A stretch of 64,000 nt of DNA from Hypericibacter adhaerens (GTDB lineage: Bacteria; Pseudomonadota; Alphaproteobacteria; Dongiales; Dongiaceae): positions 2,321,001 to 2,385,000 of the forward strand of contig NZ_CP042582.1 of NCBI RefSeq assembly GCF_008728835.1, given 5' to 3'. This document shows, in pieces, positions 18,116-27,821 of the stretch. Positions within the stretch are counted from its first letter, which is position 1; each line of letters opens with the position of its first letter. The translations under genes were made by a program, and so were the position numbers. The notes under the pieces were generated by a model, which was not told where the DNA came from, searched no databases, and saw nothing but the letters and a program-made list of their open reading frames with translations.

Positions 18116-18946
18116 ATGGCCGACAAGAAGACCGACGACGCCGCTGATGCGAAGACGATGCCGCTGCTCGATCACCTGATCGAGCTGCGCCGGCGCCTGC
18201 TCTGGTCCGTCGTCACGCTCTTCATCGCCTTCATCGGTTGCTGGTTCATCTCGAAGCAGATCTTCGATTTCCTGGCGCAGCCCCTGGCCAACATCCTGCT
18301 GCAGGAGACCGGCCGGAAGTTCATCTATACCAACCTGACCGAGGCCTTCTTCACCCAGGTCAAATGCGCCTTCTTCGGCGCCGCCTGCATCTCCTTCCCG
18401 ATGTTCGCGGTCCAGATCTGGAAGTTCGTCGCGCCCGGCCTCTACAAGCACGAGAAGGGCGCGTTCCTGCCCTTCCTGATCGCCACCCCGATCCTCTTCG
18501 TCGCCGGTGCCGCCGTACTCTACTACGTGATGCTGCCGGTGGCCTGGAAGTTCTTCCTGGGCTTCCAATCGGCGGGCGGGCCGGAATCGCTGCCGGTCCA
18601 GCTCGAGGCGCGGGTCGGCGATTACATCGCGCTCGTCATGAAGCTGGTCTTCGCCTTCGGCCTCTGCTTCCAGTTGCCCGTGGTGCTGACCCTGCTGGTG
18701 CGCGCCGGCCTCACCACGGCCGCGGGCCTTGCCGCCAAGCGGAAATACGCCATCGTCGGCGTCTTCATCGTGGCGGCGGTCATCACCCCGCCCGATCCGG
18801 TCAGCCAGATCAGTCTCGCGATCCCGCTGCTGCTGCTCTATGAGATCTCGGTGCTGGCCGCCAAGGTCGTGGAGAAGCAGAAGCTCGCCCGGGAAGCCGC
18901 CCTCGAGAAGGAACTGGCGGCCTCGACCGACGTCACCACCAGCTGA
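18116..18946 (+). CDS. tatC: Sec-independent translocase subunit TatC
   Basis: The protein has 276 residues and six transmembrane helices. The N-terminal MPLLDHLIELRRRLLWS is the conserved twin-arginine binding region, with its Glu retained, and the first periplasmic loop contains PLANILLQETGRKFIYTNLTEAF. The protein is the core receptor of the Tat translocon. The ATG is three bases after the tatB stop. Downstream (18950-18980) there is a weak TGCCGG...CCGGCA stem with T residues in the loop, a possible terminator before serS. Confidence 0.96.
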   Translation: MADKKTDDAADAKTMPLLDHLIELRRRLLWSVVTLFIAFIGCWFISKQIFDFLAQPLANILLQETGRKFIYTNLTEAFFTQVKCAFFGAACISFPMFAVQIWKFVAPGLYKHEKGAFLPFLIATPILFVAGAAVLYYVMLPVAWKFFLGFQSAGGPESLPVQLEARVGDYIALVMKLVFAFGLCFQLPVVLTLLVRAGLTTAAGLAAKRKYAIVGVFIVAAVITPPDPVSQISLAIPLLLLYEISVLAAKVVEKQKLAREAALEKELAASTDVTTS

Positions 18947-19079
18947 ACCCATTGCCGGGATTCGTTTTTCCGGCAGCATTCCTCGCCCTTGTTGTCGCTG
19001 GTCCTGCCAGGGCTTATACAGGCGAGCCTGGGGTGCGGTGGCACTCTTCCCCGAGTCGACCTGGCGGGCCTGATTAGCG

Positions 19080-20360
19080 ATGCATGATATCCGAACGATC
19101 CGCGACGATCCGGCGGCCTTCGATCGCGCGCTGGCGCGTCGCGGCCTGCCGGCGCGCTCGGTCGAGCTTCTGGCGCTCGATGCCGGGCGCCGCGCGGCGC
19201 AGCAGCGGCTGAACGAGCTGCAGGCCCGACGCAACGAGCTGTCGGGGCAGGTGGGCCGGGCCAAATCCAAGGGCGAGGATGCGACCGCGCTCATGGCCGA
19301 GGTCGCGCGCCTCAAGGACGAGATGACCGCGGCCGAGGCCCAGGCGGCCGAGGCCGATGCGGCGCTCGACCGCGTCCTGGCCGAGATCCCGAACCTGCCC
19401 GCTTCCGACGTGCCCGAAGGCCGCGACGAGCACGGCAACAAGGAAGTGCGGCGCTGGGGCGATCAGCGCAATTTCGACTTCGCGCCCAAGCAGCATTTCG
19501 AGGTCGGCGAGGCGCTGGGCCTGATGGATTTCGAGACCGCCGCCAAGATCGCGGGCGCGCGGTTCGTGCTGCTCAAGGGGCAGCTGGCGCGGCTGGAGCG
19601 CGCGCTCGCGAGCTTCATGCTCGATCTCCACACCGGCGAGTTCGGCTATACCGAGGCGGTGCCGCCCTATCTCGTGCGCGACGAAAGCGTCTATGGCACC
19701 GGCCAGCTGCCGAAATTCGCCGAGGACCTGTTCCGCACCACCGACGGCCGCTGGCTGATCCCGACCGCCGAGGTGCCGCTCACCAACATCGCCGCCGACG
19801 CGATCCTGGAGGAGGCGGCGCTGCCGCTGCGCTTCACCGCCTATTCGCCCTGCTTCCGTTCCGAGGCGGGCGCTGCCGGCAAGGACACGCGCGGCATGAT
19901 CCGCCAGCACCAGTTCTCCAAGGTCGAGCTGGTCTCGATCGCGCACCCCGATCGTTCCGAGGCCGAGCATGAGCGCATGACGGCCTGCGCGGAGGAAGTG
20001 CTGAAGCGCCTGAAGCTGCCTTACCGCGTGATGCTGCTCTGCAGCGGCGATATGGGATTCTCCTCGCGCAAGACCTACGACATCGAGGTCTGGCTGCCGG
20101 GGCAGGGGGCTTATCGCGAGATCTCGAGCTGCTCCGACTGCGGCGACTTCCAGGCCCGCCGGATGAAGGGACGCTATCGTCCCACCGGCGACAAGAAAGG
20201 GACACGCTTCGTCCATACCCTCAACGGTTCCGGCCTCGCCATCGGTCGCACCATGGTGGCGATCATCGAGAACTATCAGGAGAAGGACGGTTCCGTGCGC
20301 CTGCCCGATGCCTTGCGGCCCTACATGAACGGCGCGGAGAGCATCACGCGCCATGGCTAA
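19080..20360 (+). CDS. serS: Seryl-tRNA synthetase
   Basis: The protein has 426 residues and is a class II synthetase. The N-terminal 110 residues form the two-stranded antiparallel coiled coil that grips the long arm of tRNA-Ser ([20 protein letters not shown]). Class II motif 2 appears in [21 protein letters not shown] and motif 3 in [18 protein letters not shown]. The ATG at 19080 is the first methionine and gives the family start [11 protein letters not shown]. The 3' end overlaps surE by eight bases. Confidence 0.97.
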   Translation: MHDIRTIRDDPAAFDRALARRGLPARSVELLALDAGRRAAQQRLNELQARRNELSGQVGRAKSKGEDATALMAEVARLKDEMTAAEAQAAEADAALDRVLAEIPNLPASDVPEGRDEHGNKEVRRWGDQRNFDFAPKQHFEVGEALGLMDFETAAKIAGARFVLLKGQLARLERALASFMLDLHTGEFGYTEAVPPYLVRDESVYGTGQLPKFAEDLFRTTDGRWLIPTAEVPLTNIAADAILEEAALPLRFTAYSPCFRSEAGAAGKDTRGMIRQHQFSKVELVSIAHPDRSEAEHERMTACAEEVLKRLKLPYRVMLLCSGDMGFSSRKTYDIEVWLPGQGAYREISSCSDCGDFQARRMKGRYRPTGDKKGTRFVHTLNGSGLAIGRTMVAIIENYQEKDGSVRLPDALRPYMNGAESITRHG

Positions 20361-21168
20361 GTCCGGTTCCAGGTCGACCATGCGATCGCGGGCCCGGCCC
20401 GGGATCGATCTCTCCAAGGCGCGCATCCTCGTCACCAACGACGACGGCATCAATGCGCCCGGCCTCGCGGTACTGCTGAACGTGGCGCAGTCGCTCTCGG
20501 ACGATGTCTGGGTGGTGGCGCCCGAGATCGAGCAGAGCGGCGCCGGCCATTCGCTGACGCTGCGCCGGCCGCTCCAGGTGCGCAAGATCGCGGATCGCCG
20601 CTTTGCCGTCGACGGCACGCCCACCGACTGCGTGCTGCTCGCGGTCAACCGGCTCATCGACGGCAAACGCCCCGACCTCGTGCTGTCGGGCGTCAATCGC
20701 GGCGCCAATCTCGGCGAGGATGTCACCTATTCGGGCACCATCGCGGCGGCGATGGAGGCGACGCTGCTCGATATCCCGTCGATCGCGCTGAGCCAGCTCC
20801 GCATCGGGCAGACCGTGCCCTGGGGCACCGCCGAGAAGCATGCGCCCGACGTCATCCGCCGGCTGGTGAAGTTCGACTGGCCCAAGGGCGTGCTGATGAA
20901 CGTCAATTTCCCGACCGTGCCCGCGGGCGAGGTGAAAGGCATCCGCGCCGCGCGGCAGGGGCGCCGCATCTCGGCGATCGAGGTGGTGCCGATCACCGAT
21001 CCGGCGGGCCGGCCCTATCTCTGGATCGGCGATTTCACCAACGACGATTCCGTCGGCAAAGGCACGGATCTCGATGTGACGCGCCATGGCGCGATCGCGG
21101 TGACGCCGTTGCACCTGGATCTGACGCACATGACGACGCTGGAGCGGCTCAAGGGGCTGCTGGACTGA
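20353..21168 (+). CDS. surE: 5'/3'-nucleotidase SurE
   Basis: The protein has 271 residues. The metal-binding [17 protein letters not shown] (Asp-Asp) and the [18 protein letters not shown] motif are diagnostic of SurE, a stationary-phase phosphatase acting on nucleoside monophosphates. The start at 20353 overlaps serS by eight bases; a methionine nine codons later (20380) would still keep the fold and may be the true start. The surE-pcm-nlpD-like order is the classic stress-survival cluster seen in many Proteobacteria. Confidence 0.95.
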   Translation: MAKSGSRSTMRSRARPGIDLSKARILVTNDDGINAPGLAVLLNVAQSLSDDVWVVAPEIEQSGAGHSLTLRRPLQVRKIADRRFAVDGTPTDCVLLAVNRLIDGKRPDLVLSGVNRGANLGEDVTYSGTIAAAMEATLLDIPSIALSQLRIGQTVPWGTAEKHAPDVIRRLVKFDWPKGVLMNVNFPTVPAGEVKGIRAARQGRRISAIEVVPITDPAGRPYLWIGDFTNDDSVGKGTDLDVTRHGAIAVTPLHLDLTHMTTLERLKGLLD

Positions 21169-21268
21169 TGGCGCGATCGGGCCGCGCGGGGGAAGCGGGC
21201 GGCGCGGTCGGAGAAAAGCGGGCGGCCTCCGCGGGAGGCGGCCGGGGGAGCGGGATGCGGGGCGGTGC

Positions 21269-21988
21269 ATGAAGGAGGGAAGCGGTCTTGCGACGCGCAA
21301 GATCAGGCTCATCATGAGCCTGCGCCGCGCGGGCATCACCGACACGCGCGTGCTGGGAGCGCTCGAGCGGATTCCGCGCGAGGCCTTCGTGCCGAAGCCG
21401 TTCCTCGACCAGGCCTATGAGGAACGCACGCTGCCGATCGGCGAGGGCCAGACCATCAGCCAGCCGCAGGTGGTGGCGCTGATGACCCAGGCGCTGGAGG
21501 TCAAGTCCAGCCACAAGGTGCTCGAGATCGGCACCGGATCCGGCTACCAGGCGGCGGTGCTGTCGCGCCTGGCGCGGCGCGTCTACAGCATCGAGCGCCA
21601 CAAGGTCCTGATCGCGGAGGCCGAGCAGCGCTTTCGCGATCTGCGCCTCACCAACATCCATTGCCGTTTCGGCGACGGCAATCTCGGCTGGCCGGAGCAG
21701 ACCGATTTCGATCGCATCATGGTGACGGCGGCCGCGGCGCTGCTGCCGGAGGCGCTGCTGCGCCAGCTCAAGGACGGTGGCATTCTGGTGGCGCCGATCG
21801 GGTCGGAGCGCGGCGATCAGCTCCTGATGCGCTATCGCCGCCACGGCGACGAATGGACCGAGGAGGCGCTGGGCGAGGTTCGCTTCGTTCCCCTGCTGCC
21901 CGGCGCGGTCGAAGCGTCGAACGGGCGCGGTGCGGCGACGGACGAGGCGGGGACAAGCGCTGGACCCCGGCGGCGGACTCTGGCATGA
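21269..21988 (+). CDS. pcm: Protein-L-isoaspartate O-methyltransferase
   Basis: The protein has 239 residues. The Pcm signature PIGEGQTISQPQVVALMTQA and the SAM-binding VLEIGTGSGYQAAVLSRLA are present. The enzyme methylates isoaspartyl residues so that aged proteins can be repaired. The first 14 residues are short of conservation and the last about 25 residues after VRFVPLLPG are a variable Ala/Gly/Arg-rich tail. It follows surE after a 100-base GC-rich spacer containing no visible gene, and precedes the LysM/M23 lipoprotein. Confidence 0.94.
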   Translation: MKEGSGLATRKIRLIMSLRRAGITDTRVLGALERIPREAFVPKPFLDQAYEERTLPIGEGQTISQPQVVALMTQALEVKSSHKVLEIGTGSGYQAAVLSRLARRVYSIERHKVLIAEAEQRFRDLRLTNIHCRFGDGNLGWPEQTDFDRIMVTAAAALLPEALLRQLKDGGILVAPIGSERGDQLLMRYRRHGDEWTEEALGEVRFVPLLPGAVEASNGRGAATDEAGTSAGPRRRTLA

Positions 21989-22103
21989 GAATGCCCCCGC
22001 GGCTTTTGCCGCGACTCGGCCACAATCGGGCCCCATGATCCCGGCCCGTTTTCCATAAGATCCGATCGGATCGGCCGGAATCAGCGGGCGCTCGCAAGGA
22101 TCC

Positions 22104-23231
22104 ATGTCACCCAGCTCCGACCGCGGCATGTCGAGGAAACTGGCGTCGGGCGTCGCGGTCGCGGCGGCCCTGGCGCTGGCCGCCTGCAACATGTCGGGGC
22201 GTCCCGCCACCAGCGACGGCGGCGTGGTCCTGGCCGGCCCGGCGCCCGGCACCATGGATGCTGCCGGCAACTACACCGCGGTCAACGGCGACACGGTCTA
22301 TGGCGTCGCCAACCGCTTCAAGGTGCCGATCCGCTCGCTGATCGACGAGAACGGCCTGAAGCCGCCCTACCGGCTGGCCACGGGACAGAAGCTGCGCATC
22401 CCGCAGCAGCAGGTCTATATCGCCAAGGCCGGCGACAGCATCTATTCGATCGCCGACCAGTTCAACGTCGATCAGAGCCAGCTGATCCGCTTCAACCAGC
22501 TCAAGCCGCCCTACACGCTCACGGCCGGCCAGCGGATCCTGCTGCCGGCCGCCGTGCAGCAGGCGCCTTCCATGCCGACCGTGATCGCGTCGCCGTCATC
22601 CTCCGTGACAGCGGTGCCGCTCGATGCGCCCAGCCCCGGCGCGGTGGGTTCCCAGCCGCTTTCGAGCGCGAGCCCTTCGGCTTCATCGACGGCCAGCACG
22701 GCGCCCATTCCGTCGACAGCGCCGCAACCGGCACCGATGCCGTCGGCCACGCCCACGGTGAAGCCGCTGCAGACGCCCTCGGCCAGCAGTGCCACCGCGC
22801 AGCCCGATGCGGTCGCCAACATCCCGCAGCCCGCGACGCGCGCGGGCGGTTTCTTCCAGTGGCCGGTGAACGGCAAGATCATCTCCGGCTTCGGCGCCAC
22901 CTCGGGCGGGCTGCATAACGACGGCATCAACATCGCCGCCCCGCGCGGCACGCCGGTCCATGCCGCCGAGAACGGCGTCGTGGTCTATGCCGGCAACCAG
23001 CTCCGGGGTTTCGGCAACCTGATCCTGATCCGTCATGCCGATGGCTGGGTCACGGCCTACGCCCACAACGACACGCTCCTGGTCAAGAAGGGCCAGCAGG
23101 TGAAGCGCGGCGACGTGATCGCGCGCGTCGGCAGCACCGGCAACGTCTCGACCCCGCAGCTCCATTTCGAGCTGCGCAAGGGCACCGAGGCGGTCGACCC
23201 GAAAGTGATGCTGGGCGCCTACGGGGCGTGA
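22104..23231 (+). CDS. LysM/M23 peptidoglycan-binding lipoprotein (NlpD-like)
   Basis: The protein has 375 residues. It has a lipobox (LALAACNM) around residue 32 and two LysM domains (about 50-95, NGDTVYGVANRFKVPIRSLI, and 100-145, KAGDSIYSIADQFNVDQSQL). A Ser/Pro/Ala-rich linker leads to a C-terminal M23/LytM domain (about 250-370, with LHNDGINIAAPRGTPVHAA, YAHND and QLHFELRKG). The first M23 zinc ligand is His in LHNDG (the consensus is HxGxD), so His and Asp appear replaced by HNDGI; NlpD-type activators often have degenerate LytM sites and instead switch on amidases. This completes the surE-pcm-nlpD-like cluster. Confidence 0.88.
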   Translation: MSPSSDRGMSRKLASGVAVAAALALAACNMSGRPATSDGGVVLAGPAPGTMDAAGNYTAVNGDTVYGVANRFKVPIRSLIDENGLKPPYRLATGQKLRIPQQQVYIAKAGDSIYSIADQFNVDQSQLIRFNQLKPPYTLTAGQRILLPAAVQQAPSMPTVIASPSSSVTAVPLDAPSPGAVGSQPLSSASPSASSTASTAPIPSTAPQPAPMPSATPTVKPLQTPSASSATAQPDAVANIPQPATRAGGFFQWPVNGKIISGFGATSGGLHNDGINIAAPRGTPVHAAENGVVVYAGNQLRGFGNLILIRHADGWVTAYAHNDTLLVKKGQQVKRGDVIARVGSTGNVSTPQLHFELRKGTEAVDPKVMLGAYGA

Positions 23232-23275
23232 GCTTCGTTCGGGGCGAAGCACAGGCGGACGCCGACCCCTCACTC

Positions 23276-23301
23276 GTCATCCCTGCTTTCGCGGCGATGA
23301 C
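23276..23301. repeat. Short extragenic inverted repeat
   Basis: GTCATC at 23276-23281 is matched by GATGAC at 23296-23301 with a partly paired GC-rich middle. It resembles a degenerate copy of the GTCATCCCCGC...GCGGGGATGAC palindromes common between alphaproteobacterial genes, and lies between the convergent M23 lipoprotein and PLP-enzyme genes. Confidence 0.4.
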
Positions 23302-23340
23302 GTCAGGAGATGGGCAGCCGCCCCGCACGGTCTCCTTAGC

Positions 23341-24546
23341 TTAAGCTCTCAAGGAGTCGAGGGCCTGGGCCAGATCGTTCACCAGGTCGTCCAGCGTCTC
23401 CAGCCCGACCGACAGCCGCACCAGCCCGTCGCTGATCCCGTGCTTCTGCCGTTCCTCCGCGCTGTAGGTCGAATGGGTCATGCTGGCGGGATGCTGGATC
23501 AGCGTCTCCGCATCGCCGAGGCTGACCGCGCGGGTGATGAGCTCGAGGCGGTTCATCAGCGCCGTGCCCGCTGCCACGCCGCCCTCGAGCTCGAACGCGA
23601 TCAGCCCGCCGGGCAACGACATCTGGCGCTTGGCCAGCGCATATTGCGGGAACGACGCCAGGCCCGGATAGGAGACCCGCGCCACGGCGGGATGACTGGC
23701 CAGCAGCTCCGCCAGCGCCGAGGCCGAGGCGCAGTGGCGTTCCATCCTCAGCTCAAGCGTCTTGAGACCGCGCAGGATCAGGAAGGCGTTGATCGGCGAC
23801 AGCGTGGCCCCGGTCAGCCAGCGCAGGCCGACGGTGCGAATCTGCTTGATCGTCTCGGCCGGGCCGACGACGAGGCCGCCCAGCAGATCGCCATGCCCGC
23901 CGAGATATTTGGTGGCGGAATGCACCACGAGATCGGCACCGAACTGCAGCGGGCGCTGGATGGCCGGCGAGCAGAAGGTGCTGTCCACCACCGCCAGGGC
24001 GCCCGCCGCATGCGCCCGCTCGGCGACCGCGGCGATATCGATGACACGCAGGTTCGGGTTGGCGGGCGTCTCGAAGAACACCAGCTTGGTCTTCGGCGTC
24101 AGGGCCGCCTCCAGCGTCTCCAGCCGCGTCATGTCCACCGGATGAACGGCGATGCCGAACCGCGTCAGACCCTTGGTGAGCAGGGCGAAGGAGCTGCCAT
24201 AGATCGTGTGGTCGATGACGACCTCGTCGCCGGCCGACAGCAGCGTCCAGAGAAGGCTGGCGATGGCGCCCATGCCCGATGCCACGGCAAGCGCGGCTTC
24301 GCCGCCTTCCAGGCTGGCGATCCGTTCCTCCAGGAGCGCCTGGGTCGGGTTCCGGTTCCGGCCGTAGATATAGCCGGCGCGCTCGCCGCGAAAGAGCTCG
24401 GCGCCGGCCTCCGCGCTCTCGAAGGCGTAGGTCGAGGTCATGAAGATCGGCGGCGTGAGGGCTCCATGCTCGCTTGCGGGCTCGTAGCCCAGATGGATCG
24501 CCCGGGTGGCGAAGCCCGCCGGGGCGTTGCGCGTGTTCTGCCGCAT
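23341..24546 (-). CDS. PLP-dependent gamma-lyase of the Cys/Met metabolism family (methionine gamma-lyase-like)
   Basis: The protein has 401 residues. The PLP-binding lysine lies in VVHSATKYLGGHGD. Length and overall sequence match methionine gamma-lyase closely, for example GFATRAIHLGYEP, LAVASGMGAIAS, YPGLASFPQYALAKRQMS and LGDAETLIQHPASMTHS. However, the cysteine that in Pseudomonas methionine gamma-lyase helps specify methionine (YGC) is Ser118 here (IYGSSFAL), and the KD pair after GL is replaced by Arg-Trp (GLRWLTGA). The true substrate may be cystathionine, homocysteine or O-acylhomoserine. It is a single minus-strand gene, 114 bases downstream of the DUF815 gene. Confidence 0.8.
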   Translation of the reverse strand: MRQNTRNAPAGFATRAIHLGYEPASEHGALTPPIFMTSTYAFESAEAGAELFRGERAGYIYGRNRNPTQALLEERIASLEGGEAALAVASGMGAIASLLWTLLSAGDEVVIDHTIYGSSFALLTKGLTRFGIAVHPVDMTRLETLEAALTPKTKLVFFETPANPNLRVIDIAAVAERAHAAGALAVVDSTFCSPAIQRPLQFGADLVVHSATKYLGGHGDLLGGLVVGPAETIKQIRTVGLRWLTGATLSPINAFLILRGLKTLELRMERHCASASALAELLASHPAVARVSYPGLASFPQYALAKRQMSLPGGLIAFELEGGVAAGTALMNRLELITRAVSLGDAETLIQHPASMTHSTYSAEERQKHGISDGLVRLSVGLETLDDLVNDLAQALDSLRA

Positions 24547-24660
24547 GAAACCTGTCCTTCGCTGAAGGGGTGACAGCCGAAATCGATCGTTCGCCGCAGG
24601 ACGGTCGAACGGCTCAGGGCATCGCTCGCGCCGCGGTCGCAGCGCGTTCCCGCGCGCTCG

Positions 24661-25518
24661 TCAGTCCAGCGTCTGCCCCAGCCGACCCGCCAGATCCTGG
24701 ATGAACTGCCAGGCCACGCGACCCGAGCGCGCGCCGCGGGTGACGGACCATTCGTTGGCCTGGCGGTGCAGCTCCTCGCTGTCGATCTTGAGCCCGTAAT
24801 GGCGGGCATAGCCGTCGACGATCGCGAAATAAGTGTCCTGGTTGTAGTTGTGGAATCCGAGCCAGAGGCCGAAACGGTCGGACAGCGAGACCTTCTCCTC
24901 CACGGCCTCGGCCGGATTGATGGCGGTCGAGCGCTCGTTCTCGATCATCTCGCGCGGCATGAGATGGCGGCGGTTCGAGGTCGCATAGAAGATCACGTTC
25001 TCCGGCCGCCCCTCGATGCCGCCCTCGAGCACGGCCTTGAGCGACTTGTAGCTGGTGTCGGCCTGGTCGAAGGAAAGGTCGTCGCAGAAGAGCAGGAACT
25101 GGCGCGGATGATCGCGCAACCGGCCCAGCAGCACGGGCAGCGAGTTCAGGTCCTCGCGATGGATCTCGACCAGCGCGAGGCGGCCCTTCGTCTCCTGGTT
25201 GACCGCGGCATGGACCGCCTTGACCAGCGAGCTCTTGCCGGTGCCGCGCGCTCCCCAGAGCAGCGCGTTGTTGGCGGGCAGGCCCTTGGCGAAGCGGCGG
25301 GTGTTGTCGAGCAGGATGTCGCGCACATGCTCCACCCCCTGCAGCAGGCCGATCTCGACGCGGTTGACCTTGGCAACCGCCTCGAGGCGCGTGCCCTGCG
25401 CGTGCCAGAGATAGGCATCGGCGGCATCGAGCGAGGCCGAGGCGGGGGCGGGCGGTGCCAGCCGTTCCAGCGCTTCGGCGATGCGGGTCAGGAGGGGGAA
25501 GAGGTCGGCGTCACTCAT
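24661..25518 (-). CDS. DUF815 AAA-type ATPase
   Basis: The protein has 285 residues. The Walker A motif reads LLWGARGTGKSSLVKA (about residues 85-100) and the Walker B LLFCDDLSFD; the conserved SNRRHLMPREM follows. These are hallmarks of DUF815, an uncharacterised P-loop ATPase family common in Proteobacteria. The N-terminal 70 residues are helical with an Ala/Pro linker. No function is established. The gene is divergent from yajC, a frequent neighbour in alphaproteobacteria. Confidence 0.88.
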   Translation of the reverse strand: MSDADLFPLLTRIAEALERLAPPAPASASLDAADAYLWHAQGTRLEAVAKVNRVEIGLLQGVEHVRDILLDNTRRFAKGLPANNALLWGARGTGKSSLVKAVHAAVNQETKGRLALVEIHREDLNSLPVLLGRLRDHPRQFLLFCDDLSFDQADTSYKSLKAVLEGGIEGRPENVIFYATSNRRHLMPREMIENERSTAINPAEAVEEKVSLSDRFGLWLGFHNYNQDTYFAIVDGYARHYGLKIDSEELHRQANEWSVTRGARSGRVAWQFIQDLAGRLGQTLD

Positions 25519-25701
25519 GATGCGTTCGATCGATCGGGCTTAGGGATGAGAAAGGCGGTTCACCCCCGGACGGAGCCGGTGGCGAAATCCCGCGCGATTT
25601 CCGCGGGGCTTGGACAGTAGCAGGGCGATTCCCTGCTGTCATGGGCTGGCGCCATCCGCCAAGGCCTTGCAAATCCCGGGAAATTTACCAACTGACCTTG
25701 A

Positions 25702-25729
25702 TTGCAATTCGCGCTTGAGCCGTTATAGT
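25702..25729 (+). promoter_or_regulatory. Candidate promoter of yajC-secDF
   Basis: TTGCAA at 25702-25707, a 16-base spacer and TATAGT at 25724-25729 lie 45 bases before the yajC start. The -10 element continues ATAGTCCGCC, as at the tatABC promoter. Confidence 0.5.
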
Positions 25730-25774
25730 CCGCCGGCTGGCGCCACGCCCAACCCATCCCAGGAGACCTTGCCG

Positions 25775-26149
25775 ATGTTCATTTCTGAAGCTTTTGCCCA
25801 GGCAGCCGACGCGGCGCCCGCGGGGTTGGGCGGCCTCGGCGGCCTTGCCCAGTTCGCGCCGCTGGTCCTCATCTTCGTGGTGTTCTATTTCCTGCTGATC
25901 CGTCCGCAGCAGAAGAAGATGAAGGCCCATCGCGAGATGGTGCAGGCGCTGAAGCGCGGCGACCGCGTGGTGACCTCCGGCGGCATCGTCGGCACCGTGA
26001 CCAAGGTCGTCAGCGACAGCGAAGTGCAGATCGAGATCGCCGAGAACGTCCGGGTGCGCGTGGTCCGTTCCTCGATCACCGACATCGTGGCCAAGACCGA
26101 GCCCGCCTCCAACGGAAACGCCAAGGAAGAGGCGGCGAAGGGCGAATGA
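25775..26149 (+). CDS. yajC: Preprotein translocase subunit YajC
   Basis: The protein has 124 residues. It has one N-terminal membrane helix (FAPLVLIFVVFYFLLIRPQQ) ending in the near-invariant RPQQKK motif, then a small beta domain (GDRVVTSGGIVGTVTKV). YajC associates with SecDF and the Sec channel. The ATG at 25775 follows an AGGAGA ribosome-binding site; the frame upstream is not coding in character. It is the first gene of yajC-secD-secF. Confidence 0.95.
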   Translation: MFISEAFAQAADAAPAGLGGLGGLAQFAPLVLIFVVFYFLLIRPQQKKMKAHREMVQALKRGDRVVTSGGIVGTVTKVVSDSEVQIEIAENVRVRVVRSSITDIVAKTEPASNGNAKEEAAKGE

Positions 26150-26225
26150 TCGACCGGCGCCGGCGCGGGCGGGATCCGGTTCCCGCCGGCCGACGCTCTT
26201 CTGATTCTCCCGCGGGAGCGGCTGC

Positions 26226-27803
26226 ATGCTGAATTTCCAACCCTGGAAGATCTCGCTCATCGTCCTGACGCTGCTGATCGGCGTCATCGCGGCGGCGCCC
26301 AATCTCTTCTCGCGCGCGCAGCTCGACGCGGCGCCGGGCTGGCTGCCGAAGGACCAGATCACGCTCGGTCTCGATCTCCAGGGCGGCTCCCATCTCCTGC
26401 TCGAGGTCGACGTCAAGGCGGTCATCGAGGAGCAGCTCAACGGCGTCGTCGATTCCGTGCGCACCGCCTTCCGCAAGGCGAACATCGGCTACTCGGATCT
26501 GGGCGTGAAGGGCAACTCCGTCACGGCGAAGCTGCGCGACACCACCCAGATCGACCAGGCGCGCACGCTGTTGAAGGACGCGGCGCCGGGCCTCGACCAG
26601 TCGGTCGCCAACGACGGCAGCATCACGCTGACCTTGAACGACCAGGCGATCCTGGATCGCCAGCGCAACGCGGTCTCCCAGTCGATCGAGATCGTGCGCC
26701 GGCGCATCGACGAGACCGGCACGAAGGAGCCGACCATCCAGCGCCAGGGTGCCGACCGCATCCTGGTCCAGCTTCCGGGCGTCAAGGACCCCGAGCATAT
26801 CAAGGCGCTGATCGGCAAGACCGCCAAGATGACCTTCCGGTTCGTCGATACCACCGTCTCGGCGGACCAGGCGCGGGCGGGCAACCTGCCGCCGACCTCC
26901 GAGGTGCTGCCCAGCGCCCAGAACGGCGGCGACGGCCAGCCCATGGCCTATTACGTCGTGCAGAAGCGCGTCATGGTCAGCGGCGAGAACCTGATCGACG
27001 CCCAGGCGACCTTCCAGGACGCGCAGCCCGTGGTCAGCTTCCGCTTCGACTCCCTGGGCGCCAAGCGCTTCGGCGACGCCACGCGCGAGAATGTCGGCAA
27101 GCTCTTCGCCATCGTCCTCGATGGCAAGGTGATCAGCGCGCCCGTGATCCGCGACGCCATCACCTCGGGCAGCGGCGTCATCAGCGGCAGCTTCACCACC
27201 CAGACCGCCAACGACCTGGCGCTGCTGCTGCGCGCCGGCGCCCTGCCGGCGCCCCTCACGGTGATCGAGGAGCGCACGGTGGGCGCCGATCTCGGTGCCG
27301 ACTCCATCGCCGCCGGCAAGTTCGCCTGCCTCATCGGCCTGGTGCTGATCGTGCTGGCGATGATGCTGCTCTACGGCCTGTTCGGCTTCTTCGCCAACCT
27401 GGCGCTGGTCCTGAACGCGATCCTGCTGCTGGGGGCGCTCTCGCTCCTGGGTGCGACCTTGACCTTGCCCGGCATCGCCGGCATCGCGCTCACGCTCGGC
27501 ATGGCGATCGACGCCAACGTGCTGATCTTCGAGCGCATCCGCGAGGAGGTCCGCAACGGCCGCAGCCCGATCGCCTCGCTCGATCACGGCTTCAACGAGG
27601 CCCGGCGGACCATCGTCGATGCCAACGTGACGCATCTGATCTCGTCCCTCATTCTCTTCATGCTCGGATCGGGACCGGTGAAAGGCTTCGCCGTCACGCT
27701 CTCGATCGGCGTTCTCACCTCCATGTTCACCGCGGTCATGGTGACGCGGCTGATCGTCGTGTTGTGGTACCGGCAGGCGCGGCCGGCGGCGCTGCCGGTC
27801 TAG
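26226..27803 (+). CDS. secD: Protein translocase subunit SecD
   Basis: The protein has 525 residues. The conserved LGLDLQGGSHLLLEVDV lies after the first membrane helix, followed by the large periplasmic P1 domain. A five-helix membrane block at the C-terminus contains GIALTLGMAIDANVLIFERI, the RND-type segment carrying the proton-relay Asp. SecDF uses the proton gradient to pull secreted proteins through SecYEG. It lies 76 bases after yajC and 18 before secF. Confidence 0.97.
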   Translation: MLNFQPWKISLIVLTLLIGVIAAAPNLFSRAQLDAAPGWLPKDQITLGLDLQGGSHLLLEVDVKAVIEEQLNGVVDSVRTAFRKANIGYSDLGVKGNSVTAKLRDTTQIDQARTLLKDAAPGLDQSVANDGSITLTLNDQAILDRQRNAVSQSIEIVRRRIDETGTKEPTIQRQGADRILVQLPGVKDPEHIKALIGKTAKMTFRFVDTTVSADQARAGNLPPTSEVLPSAQNGGDGQPMAYYVVQKRVMVSGENLIDAQATFQDAQPVVSFRFDSLGAKRFGDATRENVGKLFAIVLDGKVISAPVIRDAITSGSGVISGSFTTQTANDLALLLRAGALPAPLTVIEERTVGADLGADSIAAGKFACLIGLVLIVLAMMLLYGLFGFFANLALVLNAILLLGALSLLGATLTLPGIAGIALTLGMAIDANVLIFERIREEVRNGRSPIASLDHGFNEARRTIVDANVTHLISSLILFMLGSGPVKGFAVTLSIGVLTSMFTAVMVTRLIVVLWYRQARPAALPV

Positions 27804-27821
27804 TCGGAAGGATTGTTCGCG

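Noticed and set aside
24547-24660. A SAM riboswitch upstream of the PLP gamma-lyase gene
   Set aside because: I could not find the conserved SAM-II or SAM-I core sequences on the minus strand.
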